The notes below the pieces were generated by a model. The model was given only the letters and a program-made list of their open reading frames with translations, was not told the DNA's origin and did no database searches. A program made the translations under genes and the position numbers. This document shows positions 1 to 7,635 of a stretch of DNA of 64,000 nucleotides, piece by piece (position 1 is the stretch's first letter; every line of letters starts with the position of its first letter). Source of the DNA: Gammaproteobacteria bacterium (GTDB taxonomy: Bacteria; Pseudomonadota; Gammaproteobacteria; Eutrophobiales; Eutrophobiaceae); assembly GCA_028819495.1 (NCBI GenBank), contig JAPPLI010000100.1:1-64000 (forward strand), written 5' to 3'.

Positions 1-53
1 CACTTCACGCCACATTACAATATACTTGGTTTGACCACACTTTCAGTCACACC

Positions 54-299
54 CTAGACATCCTCAGAGACCCTGTTTACCCCATCAAGGAGTAGGCGTC
101 CTCGTCCCACATTCGGCGTTCTTATCGACGGATATCCGGCTTCTTGAGTAGGAGCTGTTTTATGAAGGCAGTCGACAATAAACTCGCAAGCGTCGTTGAG
201 CGTCGTGTATCCCCCTTTCGGAGTCGCGGCGCTACTCATGTTATCGAGATTGGGTGAGGTGATTGTGTACGGCGACGTTGTTCGCGTCTGATCGGTCAC
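54..299 (-). pseudogene. hsdS: Truncated type I restriction specificity subunit (HsdS N-terminus)
   Basis: An 81-residue reading frame starts at a GTG that overlaps the hsdM stop (GTGA). Its second half has the typical opening of an HsdS target-recognition domain (VDCLHKTAP, then GYPSIRTPNVGRGRLLLDG and NRVSE). An HsdS is normally about 400 residues, but here a TAG follows NRVSEDV. The 53 bases left before the window edge give no obvious HsdS continuation in the other frames. HsdS picks the DNA target for the HsdM/HsdR complex, so this copy could not by itself form a working recognition subunit. A frameshift with a resuming frame beyond the edge cannot be excluded. Confidence 0.75.
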
Positions 300-2434
300 A
301 CTCCTAATTCCTCGAGGTTCCGGGCAATCCGCGCCGCCAGTTCCGCTGCTTCTTCATTGAGCCCTTTGAGGTCAGTGTGAATGGAGCGAAGCGTCTCCTC
401 AAAGTCGAAATCTTCATCTTCTTCTTCAGGTGCCACGCCCACATAACGACCCGGAGTGAGACTCCAGTCATGCGTCTCAATTTCGTTGCGGCGAACCAGC
501 TTGACCAAGCCTTCGACATCGCAGAGTTCCGCATCGGGGAAGCGTTGCTGCAACCAGTCGGCCTGGCGGACAAAGTAGCGTGTCCGCCGTAACGCCTCGA
601 CGGTTGTTGTCCGTGCGCTCTCCAACGACTTGCGCCATTTGCCGATCTCCGAGTTACGCCAGAGATCAGAGTTCTGAGCATCAAGTTCCTTGATCGCCAT
701 ATCAGCAACGCGACCCATTATCTTTGCCGCCAGATCGATCTGCCTGATCAGGTCGCGGCAACTCTCAGCCGCGTCATGCAGACTTTTGCGCTCCGTATGC
801 AGTCCTGCATTGTCCCGCGATTTGCCATTTCCACCCTTATTCCAGTCGGCGGCACGTTCAGCGACTTCTTGATTGAATGCCATGGTATCGGTAAACACCT
901 TGGTCTGGGCAGAGATGAGTTCCTTCCATGTCTCTGCAAGCGGGTCGGGGTCACGACTTTCCGTCGCAAAGGGTTCGGCGAGGTCGACAAGCTTAACGAG
1001 AACTTCCTTGAATGCCGCGAGAGGCTTGGTGGCCGCTTGTCCTTCTGCAATGGCTTGTGCTAGGTAGCTCTCTACCAGTTCGAGAAATCGGTCTGACTTC
1101 TTCCGATAAAGCCAGATAATGGCGGCGATGTTCTTCTGTTGCTCCGGACTGAAGTCGAAGATGGCGCGGGAGACCTTGCGATAGATGTTGCGCACGTCCA
1201 GCATCAGCACTTGATCCGCCCGCTCAGGGTCCCGTTTTTTGGCCCGGTCAAAAAACCAGAGCTGGCAAGGCACGGTTCGGGTATAGAAGAAGTTGCCGCG
1301 GATATCTATCATCACATCTACGGCCCCGGACTCTACCAGCTTCTGACGCACCTTGGCCTCATCACGCCCGGCGCTGGAGGCCTGTGACGACATGACGACC
1401 CCGGCCCTGCCGTTTTCATTCAGGTAACTGTAGAAGTACGAAAGCCACAGGTAGTTGGCGTTGGAAACCTTCTTTGCCTTGTTTACACCCGGCAGGCCGA
1501 AGGGGAGCCGACCATCTCCCTTGATCTTCTCGGCATCCACCTCATCCACGTTGAACGGTGGATTGGCCATGACAAAGTCGCACTTGCCAGCCAGTTCATG
1601 CGGGTCCTTGTAGTAAGTGATGGCCTCGTTCCCGGCCCGGATAGCGCCTTGCAGTCCATGAACAGCGAGATTGATCTGGGCAAGTTTTGCGGTAGTCTCG
1701 TTCTTCTCGTGGCCGTAGAACGTAACCCGTTCCATTGTGTCCTGTCCCTCGTTTTCGATGAAGTGGCTGGACTGCGCAAACATACCGCCGGAACCGCAAG
1801 CGGGGTCGAGGATGACGCCGTGGTCGGGCTCAATGACGTTGACAATGGTCTGAACGATTGAAGGCGGGGTGAAGAACTCGCCGTTGTCGTGTGCGCGGTC
1901 TTTGGAGAACTCCGCGAGGAAATATTCATAGATACGGCCGAACACGTCACCCGATGCTTTGCGCAGTGTTTCTGAATCGAATGTACGCATCATTTCTTCC
2001 AGAACATCATCCTCGAAGCGTTCATAGTCCTTTGGAAGCTGGCCTGCGAGCGGCGAAAAGTGTTCTTCAACAGCCTCCATGGCAGCATTCACGGCAGCGC
2101 CAAGATTACCCTGCTTACGCATCTCGAGTAAAACATCATAACGCGCAGTTTCAGGCAGCATCATGGCCCGCCGCCGGGTGAAATCAGCTTCGATTAAGGG
2201 GCGGTCCGGCATTCTGCCAGCAGCAATATCTTCATCTATCGCCGCCTTGGCCTCGTAATAGCGATTCGTCGCGTGCCGGAGAAAGATAAGCCCGAATATG
2301 GGCATGAAATACTCATTAGACGCGAGGTTCGAATTTGCCCGCAGGTTATCCGCGACCTTCCAGAGATCCGCCTCAAACTGTTCAATGCCATCGAAATGAC
2401 CATCGACGGCAGAACCGAATTCATTTTTCTTCAT
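296..2434 (-). CDS. hsdM: Type I restriction-modification DNA methyltransferase subunit HsdM
   Basis: N6-adenine methyltransferase subunit of a type I restriction-modification complex, about 712 residues from the chosen ATG. It has an N-terminal helical HsdM domain, then FTPP near residue 188, the SAM-binding DPACGSGG near 210 and the catalytic NPPF near 291. The C-terminal third is extra helical or coiled sequence. The ATG at 2434 starts MKKNEFGSAVD, which resembles family N-termini; an in-frame GTG at 2458 is an alternative. The stop overlaps the GTG of the hsdS fragment, and an AbiTii gene lies 49 bp upstream on the same strand. No hsdR is inside the window. Confidence 0.93.
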   Translation of the reverse strand: MKKNEFGSAVDGHFDGIEQFEADLWKVADNLRANSNLASNEYFMPIFGLIFLRHATNRYYEAKAAIDEDIAAGRMPDRPLIEADFTRRRAMMLPETARYDVLLEMRKQGNLGAAVNAAMEAVEEHFSPLAGQLPKDYERFEDDVLEEMMRTFDSETLRKASGDVFGRIYEYFLAEFSKDRAHDNGEFFTPPSIVQTIVNVIEPDHGVILDPACGSGGMFAQSSHFIENEGQDTMERVTFYGHEKNETTAKLAQINLAVHGLQGAIRAGNEAITYYKDPHELAGKCDFVMANPPFNVDEVDAEKIKGDGRLPFGLPGVNKAKKVSNANYLWLSYFYSYLNENGRAGVVMSSQASSAGRDEAKVRQKLVESGAVDVMIDIRGNFFYTRTVPCQLWFFDRAKKRDPERADQVLMLDVRNIYRKVSRAIFDFSPEQQKNIAAIIWLYRKKSDRFLELVESYLAQAIAEGQAATKPLAAFKEVLVKLVDLAEPFATESRDPDPLAETWKELISAQTKVFTDTMAFNQEVAERAADWNKGGNGKSRDNAGLHTERKSLHDAAESCRDLIRQIDLAAKIMGRVADMAIKELDAQNSDLWRNSEIGKWRKSLESARTTTVEALRRTRYFVRQADWLQQRFPDAELCDVEGLVKLVRRNEIETHDWSLTPGRYVGVAPEEEDEDFDFEETLRSIHTDLKGLNEEAAELAARIARNLEELGV

Positions 2435-2506
2435 ACTTTGGGAATCCTCGGCATACACATATTTCTTACTTCTCCTTCGGTAACGAGTAACATCGTGGAT
2501 TGGAAA

Positions 2507-3367
2507 TCAGCTTCGCCACTTAGTTAGAATCTTCTTTCCGAGAGACCAGACCTTGAATAAACCAGTATTCAGACTCTCCGGATCGTGTTTGTTAATTGTA
2601 CCCCGGATGTTTGCGCCAGTACCGGTGCTTTGTATATTGGTCACATTTCCGTGGATCGTCTGGTGAAATATCTGCGCAGTTACCTCCGGGGCGCGTGAAA
2701 TCAATGCAGGTTCAACCCCTTCAGCACCAGGTATTTTGTCCGCAATCTCAATGGTAATTTCAAGCAATCTCTTTCTGATGGCATTAGACATTTCGATGAG
2801 TGGTGTCTGCGAAATAAACCCTACGATTTTGCCAGGATTATAGTCTGGATAAATTTTTCCACGAAGGACAACTATCAAATTGGAAAGATCAAGATATATA
2901 CCGTTTTTCTCGCCTGCCATATCTTCTACAGCGGCAGCGCTTTCTCGAATCTTGTAATTGACCCAATCCTCGCCTGCGATTTGCTTAATGAGTAACGGAG
3001 GAATTGGTGCATTTTCGATGCGCATGCCGAGCGGACCAAGAAAAGTGCCAGAGAAGGAGACAGGAACTTCTCTGTACGCCGGAATATCGGCATCCTGTGG
3101 GTATCCCTCTGCTTCATACTTTATCCACTCTGCAAGCTCGTCACTTCCTAACTTAGCCGCGAGTAATCGGAGCTTTAATAGTGTACTTGCGATGGATGTA
3201 TTGTGATCAACAAGATCGGCCTGGATGCTCTCGAGAAAGCCCGCATTAGATGCTCCAGCCTGGTTGACTGTTGCTTTGTCAAACTTCTCCTGCCAGTAAT
3301 CTCCCGAAAGGTCTGGAGCGGTTTCTGGGTCAAAATCCCGGTCTGTAGGGTTTTCATTCATTTTCAT
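2507..3367 (-). CDS. AbiTii-domain protein in restriction operon
   Basis: The 286-residue product has an AbiTii-type domain over roughly residues 48-190: TSIASTLLKLRLLAAKLG, then ELAEWIKYEAEGYP, then GPLGMRIENAPIP. The C-terminus contains a short polar repeat-like segment (NVTNIQSTGTGANIRG) like those ending many AbiTii proteins. AbiTii domains are known from abortive-infection and other defence loci, but their activity is not settled. The gene sits between parE (44 bp upstream) and hsdM (49 bp downstream) on one strand, so it is probably co-transcribed with the modification genes. The family match is by eye and the role is inferred from context. Confidence 0.75.
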   Translation of the reverse strand: MKMNENPTDRDFDPETAPDLSGDYWQEKFDKATVNQAGASNAGFLESIQADLVDHNTSIASTLLKLRLLAAKLGSDELAEWIKYEAEGYPQDADIPAYREVPVSFSGTFLGPLGMRIENAPIPPLLIKQIAGEDWVNYKIRESAAAVEDMAGEKNGIYLDLSNLIVVLRGKIYPDYNPGKIVGFISQTPLIEMSNAIRKRLLEITIEIADKIPGAEGVEPALISRAPEVTAQIFHQTIHGNVTNIQSTGTGANIRGTINKHDPESLNTGLFKVWSLGKKILTKWRS

Positions 3368-3411
3368 TAGCTTTTTTCATGCCTTGGACGCGGCAATTAA
3401 TTGGATTCAGA

Positions 3412-3705
3412 CTATTCCATGTGACTATCTACGTCCATACTCTCATGAAGAACACGGACAACATTGATGCCATCCTCCAGCGCCAGATAAACAATCAGAT
3501 GATGCGCATGATGGTGAATCCGTACCGGAGGATTTAATTCTGTTCGTTCCCGGCAGATCAGGGGTTGTTCGGCCAACAGCCGAATTGCTTCCTCCAGGTC
3601 ATCCAGATATTTGTCAGCCTGATATTCTCCCCACTCATTCAAGGTGTACAGCCAGATTTCAATCAAATCCTGTTCAGCCAGACTCTGCTTAAGTATCCGT
3701 GGCAT
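3412..3705 (-). CDS. parE: ParE/RelE-family toxin
   Basis: A 97-residue toxin of the RelE/ParE superfamily. The frame shows the usual N-terminal helices (SLAEQDLIEIWLYTLNEWG, AEQYL-like AIRLLAEQP) and a C-terminal strand region with HHHAHHLIVYLALEDGINVVRVLHE. Characterised ParE proteins poison DNA gyrase. The ATG overlaps the parD stop in an ATGA, so the toxin is translationally coupled to its antitoxin. It lies directly upstream of the AbiTii-hsdM genes on the same strand, and read-through could link the modules. Confidence 0.9.
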   Translation of the reverse strand: MPRILKQSLAEQDLIEIWLYTLNEWGEYQADKYLDDLEEAIRLLAEQPLICRERTELNPPVRIHHHAHHLIVYLALEDGINVVRVLHESMDVDSHME

Positions 3706-3956
3706 CAGGGATTTTCAGTCCCCGCCAACTGTCTGGCTCTCTGTTTAATGGCTTTCACATCAAGCTCCCCCGCATGACCGCTCTTAATACCTTGAGTAAT
3801 AGCATATTGAAGTGCAGCAAGCTTCTTCTTGTCCTGCTGATCCTTTCGAATAAGATCACGCACGTAGTCGCTGGAACTGGCATAATTCCCTGCGTCTATT
3901 TGTGCCTTAACCCAGTCTTTCATTGGTTCTGGCACTGAGATATTCATTGTGGCCAT
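3705..3956 (-). CDS. parD: ParD-family ribbon-helix-helix antitoxin
   Basis: An 83-residue antitoxin. The N-terminus ATMNISVPEPMKDWVKAQID is the ribbon-helix-helix DNA-binding part, followed by the ParD hallmark NYASSSDYVRDLIR. The C-terminal half would wrap the toxin. The ATG at 3956 is preceded by GGAGGAG with good spacing; a longer in-frame extension upstream lacks such a site. ParD antitoxins repress their own promoter, and a palindrome overlapping the -35 box upstream fits this. Confidence 0.92.
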   Translation of the reverse strand: MATMNISVPEPMKDWVKAQIDAGNYASSSDYVRDLIRKDQQDKKKLAALQYAITQGIKSGHAGELDVKAIKQRARQLAGTENP

Positions 3957-3985
3957 GGTCTCCTCCCGGTGTCGTTGTTGATGCG

Positions 3986-4015
3986 AATATAGCAATATAT
4001 GACAATTATTGTCAA
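3986..4015 (-). promoter_or_regulatory. parDE promoter with palindromic operator
   Basis: On the minus strand TTGACA (4015-4010) is followed 18 bp later by TATATT (3991-3986). The perfect palindrome TGACAAT-T-ATTGTCA (4000-4014, plus strand) covers the -35 box. This is a natural ParD autorepression site, and the assignment is inferred from position. Confidence 0.7.
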
Positions 4016-4093
4016 CTGTTAGCCATTCAAGGTAGCACAATCCGCAATCATTTTATGACTGTTAATTTCAACCATACACTATCTTACATATAT

Positions 4094-4159
4094 AAAACGT
4101 GCAGTTCATCACGTTTTTCCCACGTAAAACGTGATCGTTTACCACATTTCTGATATGAT
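4094..4159 (+). promoter_or_regulatory. Operator-like repeats and extended -10 upstream of the DUF4143 ATPase gene
   Basis: A perfect 10-bp inverted repeat, ATCACGTTTT (4108-4117) and AAAACGTGAT (4126-4135), has an 8-bp loop. A third half-site AAAACGTG lies at 4094-4101. An extended -10 (TG-A-TATGAT, 4151-4159) follows, and the gene's ATG is at 4190. The arrangement looks like a regulator-binding array at the promoter. The binding protein is unknown. Confidence 0.6.
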
Positions 4160-4189
4160 TCCGCCTCATAACCACCATACAGGTGTCTT

Positions 4190-5497
4190 ATGCAGCGCGA
4201 TATCAAACAACACCTCCTTCAATGGAAAGACTCGGACAGGCGTAAGCCTCTGGTCTTGCGCGGCGCGCGCCAGACCGGCAAAACCTATTCCCTGAGAGAG
4301 TTCGGCCAGCAACACTACAAGCGCCTTGCCTACCTGAACTTTGAAGAGACGGTGTCCGCCTCACAAATTTTCCAGGCGGACTTGGACCCGCATCGGATCA
4401 TCTCGGAAATCGGCCTGATGCTGGATCTGCCCATCATCCCGGCTGAGACGTTGGTCGTTTTTGATGAGGTTCAGGCTTGTCCCAATGCGCTTACGAGCCT
4501 GAAATATTTTGCCGAGAAGGCCGGCAAGTACCATGTTGCTGCGGCAGGCTCGTTACTGGGCGTTAAACTGGGCAAACCGGCGAGTTTTCCGGTGGGGAAA
4601 GTGAATTTCCTGGATTTGTATCCGCTCAGCTTCTGTGAGTTTCTTGACGCCCTGGATAAAAGCCGGCTGCGTGAACATATCGATTCCATCGACAGGTTAA
4701 GCCCCCTCCCCGCCCCCATTCACGAGCAGTTAATTCACTTGTTGAAGGTCTACACCTTTACCGGGGGGATGCCGGAAGCGGTCATGCGCTACCGGGAAAA
4801 CCAGGACCTGCATAGCGTCAGAACAATACAGAGAGAAGTCCTGAACGCCTACCTGCTGGACTTCTCCAAGCATGCCGACCCGCGCGAGGTCATGAAAATT
4901 TCCACGGTCTGGAACCAGGTCCAAAGCCAACTGGCAAAGGAAAACAAAAAATTTATCTTTTCGGCGGTTCGAAAAGGCGCTCGGGGGCGTGAATATGAGA
5001 ACGCTATTCAGTGGTTGCTGGACGCGGGGCTGATCTACAAATCGGTGAAAATTTCCGCTCCCAGGTTGCCGGTTGAGGCGTATGCCCAATCCAATATATT
5101 CAAGATTTACCTGCTGGACCCCGGCCTGCTTGCGGCGATGGCCGACATACCTGCCCGCATACTGATTGAAGGCCACCGGCTGTTTACCGAATACAAAGGC
5201 GCTTTCATTGAAAACCTGGCCGCGGCCACCCTGGTCGGCGTTCACGGGAAACAGCTATATTACTGGGCCAGCGAAAACATGGCTGAAGTCGATCTCGTCG
5301 TTCCGTACGAGCATGAACTCTATCCGTTGGAGGTGAAGGCAGGAATTTCAAGGAAGAAAAAGAGCCTGCTTGCCTATGACGACAGGTATTACCCCCCCAA
5401 GCTGGTAAGGACGACACTGATGAACCTGCGACAGGATGGCAGGATAATCAATATCCCGTTGTACCTGTTACACAGGTTTCCGGGGATTGTCCTTTAG
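4190..5497 (+). CDS. AAA_14 / DUF4143 ATP-binding protein
   Basis: A 435-residue P-loop ATPase of the common AAA_14-DUF4143 architecture. Walker A is GARQTGKT (residues 25-32) and Walker B is LVVFDEVQ (near 88-95). A sensor-like AAAGSLLG follows, and the C-terminal DUF4143 half contains AFIENLAAATLVG and a nuclease-like strand set with ASENMAEVDLVV and LEVKAG, reminiscent of restriction-endonuclease-fold D-(E/V)xK motifs. The cellular role of this very widespread family is not established; members are frequent in accessory and defence regions. It is divergent from parDE and ends tail-to-tail with the RHH gene, overlapping it by 4 bp. Confidence 0.9.
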   Translation: MQRDIKQHLLQWKDSDRRKPLVLRGARQTGKTYSLREFGQQHYKRLAYLNFEETVSASQIFQADLDPHRIISEIGLMLDLPIIPAETLVVFDEVQACPNALTSLKYFAEKAGKYHVAAAGSLLGVKLGKPASFPVGKVNFLDLYPLSFCEFLDALDKSRLREHIDSIDRLSPLPAPIHEQLIHLLKVYTFTGGMPEAVMRYRENQDLHSVRTIQREVLNAYLLDFSKHADPREVMKISTVWNQVQSQLAKENKKFIFSAVRKGARGREYENAIQWLLDAGLIYKSVKISAPRLPVEAYAQSNIFKIYLLDPGLLAAMADIPARILIEGHRLFTEYKGAFIENLAAATLVGVHGKQLYYWASENMAEVDLVVPYEHELYPLEVKAGISRKKKSLLAYDDRYYPPKLVRTTLMNLRQDGRIINIPLYLLHRFPGIVL

Positions 5498-5727
5498 GGA
5501 CCCGCACGCACGGCGTCCACTTCGTCATCAACCAGTTTAAGAATTTCCTGCTGATCATATCCGGCATTACGATCCTTGACCTGTTGAACAGTTAGCTCAA
5601 ACACGCGGCGGCGCACTGCTTCATCAACGAAGCGGGACAGGTCACCTTTTTTACCGCCATTACGAGCAAGAAAGGCTCGAACCATCCTGTCCGTTTCTTC
5701 GGGGATTGTGATGTTCCATCGAACCAC
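5494..5727 (-). CDS. Ribbon-helix-helix protein, third gene of the rloAB-like operon
   Basis: A 77-residue protein whose N-terminus (WNITIPEETDRMVRAFLARN) and DLSRFVDEAVRRRVFEL segment match the ribbon-helix-helix fold of Arc/CopG-type repressors and antitoxins. It starts at GTG 5727 with GAGG upstream, only 3 bp after the RloB-like stop, so it is the last gene of that operon. The C-terminal tail (QEILKLVDDEVDAVRAG) is acidic, as in antitoxins. It may repress the operon through the palindrome near 7562-7586, or neutralise one of the upstream products. Both roles are inference. Confidence 0.8.
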   Translation of the reverse strand: MVRWNITIPEETDRMVRAFLARNGGKKGDLSRFVDEAVRRRVFELTVQQVKDRNAGYDQQEILKLVDDEVDAVRAGP

Positions 5728-5730
5728 GAC

Positions 5731-6300
5731 TCATTTCCTCAGGCTAGGAAAGATTCGGTCAAAACCTATGCCGATTAGAAAATCTTTCAAGCTGTCTTCT
5801 ACCGTACAGGCCCGCATAAGACCGTCTTCACCCAGTTGTTTATAGATAGACCTGGCGTCAATCCCCTTGAAATACTCGGGCCAGACTTTTGTCAGATCGG
5901 ATAATGATACATCGGCAGGAGGTCTTTTATTCTCACTTCCGGGAAAGTGTCTCAACAGGAATGCCTCAAAATTCGTATTGCTATAAAGCAGCTTGATATC
6001 ACTACCTGAGGCCAACGGTCCTATTTTGTTATCCCTGTCATTAGAACGGCCCAATTTATCCGCATCCAGCATTATGGCCTTTACCAGGTAGTCTCCGTGG
6101 TTTCTTGAATTCCGTTTCATCAGCTTGATCGATTCCTCGACTACTTTTAATGGGTCTCCGCCACCGGTCACATAGTTGCAATCAATGTGTACCGGTAAAT
6201 TATACTTCTCTGCAATGAGCCGTAGGTACTGCCCGTAATTTCTCTCGCTGAGGCCCTCGGATCCCAGGAAAATCCTTTTTCGCGTCTTTCTTCCCTGCAT
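5731..6300 (-). CDS. RloB-like TOPRIM-fold protein
   Basis: A 189-residue protein from ATG 6300 (a TTG start 3 codons earlier has no usable ribosome site). The opening RKTRKRIFLGSEGLSERNY resembles the RloB opening, in which a glutamate (E15) ends the first strand. IMLDADK supplies the DxD of a TOPRIM-like metal site (D79, D81). RloB proteins are encoded with an ABC-type ATPase (RloA), and the pair is found in restriction loci. Here the ATPase stop is 12 bp upstream, indicating translational coupling. Probable role is the effector nuclease of a defence pair. The family call is by eye, and the C-terminal half is not recognisable to me. Confidence 0.72.
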   Translation of the reverse strand: MQGRKTRKRIFLGSEGLSERNYGQYLRLIAEKYNLPVHIDCNYVTGGGDPLKVVEESIKLMKRNSRNHGDYLVKAIMLDADKLGRSNDRDNKIGPLASGSDIKLLYSNTNFEAFLLRHFPGSENKRPPADVSLSDLTKVWPEYFKGIDARSIYKQLGEDGLMRACTVEDSLKDFLIGIGFDRIFPSLRK

Positions 6301-6312
6301 TGGTAACAAACC

Positions 6313-7527
6313 TCAACCGATATTCGGCACAGCGCCGAATACACCGCCCAGGTACTTTTTATAGTAGTTGTCTACTCTTCTGACTCCGGAGATGTCTTTT
6401 AACCCGTAGACCTGGGTCCTGCCATCATGAGTTTTCTCGGTGAAATAGATTTCCTCTTTTTCCAGGTGCTCCAGTAAAGATGCATTGTGGCACGCCATGA
6501 ATAATTGGGCGTTATGGGGGTTGGTTCGTTCATCGTGGAACCAGCCGATGATTTCCGGCATCAGGGCTGGGTGAACGTCATTGTCTATTTCATCAAGAAC
6601 CAGTAATCCTCCTGATTCAAGCACATGGTCAATATAAGGAAATAGGGTAAAAAACTTTTGTGTACCCTGCGACTCTAAAATGTATGGCACTTCACAATTT
6701 AACCCGGAATGTTTGAAAACAGGCTCTGGTACACGATTGTAAATTGTACTGATAGCAACATTATCGATGCCCAAATCCAGCATTCGTAATTTACTGTTCA
6801 ATTTTTTCAGCACATCTTCGTTTGATGCATAAAATTTAGTGATCAGATTCTCATCAAAATCATTTTTTTGCAGTGTAGATATATTCGTGAAAATTGAATT
6901 TAACACCGAAGTGAAAGCGTTGGAGACTGCATGGTTGTATGGAACCAGTGTGGGTATGACACTGGCATTATCCCGAAAGGTTTGAAGCGGATAATCTTTT
7001 ACTTTGACTTTAAATTCGGGGGAATCCTTTATCTGTTCCCTTTCACGATAGAACAACCTGCGGAATTTACCTTCCGGCGCAAAATACAAGCTTTCTGACT
7101 CAACAACAGGCTTGGGTTCTGGTTGGAGTAGAGTTTTATTGCCGGGATCGTGCCGTATCTCCAGGCTGTATCGATAAATGCAAGACTTTCCTGCCTCTAT
7201 CAAATCGCTGTCGAATTCAACTTCAAATCGAGAAATACTATGCTTGGCCTCTAAATCGAGGAACGGCATCAGGCGTAAAGTATTTGTTGGTGTCTGATTA
7301 AACGATTCGGTTAAAAACCACTTTAAAAATCCCAACGCCCGCAATACGGTCGTCTTACCTGAAGCATTTGCGCCGAAAATTGAAACTACCTTGGGAATCC
7401 TGGTAGTGGATATTTCCTTATTAATGGCGAAGCAGGGAGAATCCGGCGCATTGCTGGGCACTGCAAGATCAAGAACCTGTTTATCCTTGATCGAATAAAA
7501 ATTTTCGATTGATATCTTCCTTAGCAT
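6313..7527 (-). CDS. AAA/ABC-type ATPase, RloA/OLD-like
   Basis: A 404-residue SMC/ABC-like ATPase. The N-terminal strand-helix LRKISIENFYSIKDKQ leads to Walker A GANASGKT (residues 52-59). Walker B is LLVLDEID (308-315), and an H-loop histidine lies in ACHN near 346. This is the AAA_15/AAA_21 layout shared by RloA, the OLD family and the AriA subunit of PARIS. Such ATPases hold an effector nuclease and release it when they sense phage products. The partner immediately downstream is an RloB-like TOPRIM protein. A strong promoter with an operator-like palindrome precedes the gene. Confidence 0.88.
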   Translation of the reverse strand: MLRKISIENFYSIKDKQVLDLAVPSNAPDSPCFAINKEISTTRIPKVVSIFGANASGKTTVLRALGFLKWFLTESFNQTPTNTLRLMPFLDLEAKHSISRFEVEFDSDLIEAGKSCIYRYSLEIRHDPGNKTLLQPEPKPVVESESLYFAPEGKFRRLFYREREQIKDSPEFKVKVKDYPLQTFRDNASVIPTLVPYNHAVSNAFTSVLNSIFTNISTLQKNDFDENLITKFYASNEDVLKKLNSKLRMLDLGIDNVAISTIYNRVPEPVFKHSGLNCEVPYILESQGTQKFFTLFPYIDHVLESGGLLVLDEIDNDVHPALMPEIIGWFHDERTNPHNAQLFMACHNASLLEHLEKEEIYFTEKTHDGRTQVYGLKDISGVRRVDNYYKKYLGGVFGAVPNIG

Positions 7528-7561
7528 GACATTATGACAAAAATAATACTTATTTTCGAGA

Positions 7562-7619
7562 TTAACGTATTATAATCATACGTTAAATGCAATATAAGAC
7601 AATTTTTTGTCTATGTCAA
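7562..7619 (-). promoter_or_regulatory. Promoter and operator of the RloAB-RHH operon
   Basis: Minus-strand TTGACA (7619-7614), a 17-bp spacer and TATATT (7596-7591) form a near-consensus sigma-70 promoter. Just downstream is a perfect 9-bp inverted repeat, TTAACGTAT (7562-7570) and ATACGTTAA (7578-7586), placed at about +5 to +30 where a bound repressor would block transcription. The spacer itself contains GACAA-N4-TTGTC. Confidence 0.72.
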
Positions 7620-7635
7620 GATTTAACAGATCTTT

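Noticed and set aside
2434..2470. A 9-codon leader peptide before hsdM overlapping its ATG
   Set aside because: Such short frames are expected by chance. The GGAG upstream and the overlap are suggestive, but nothing else supports a regulatory leader.
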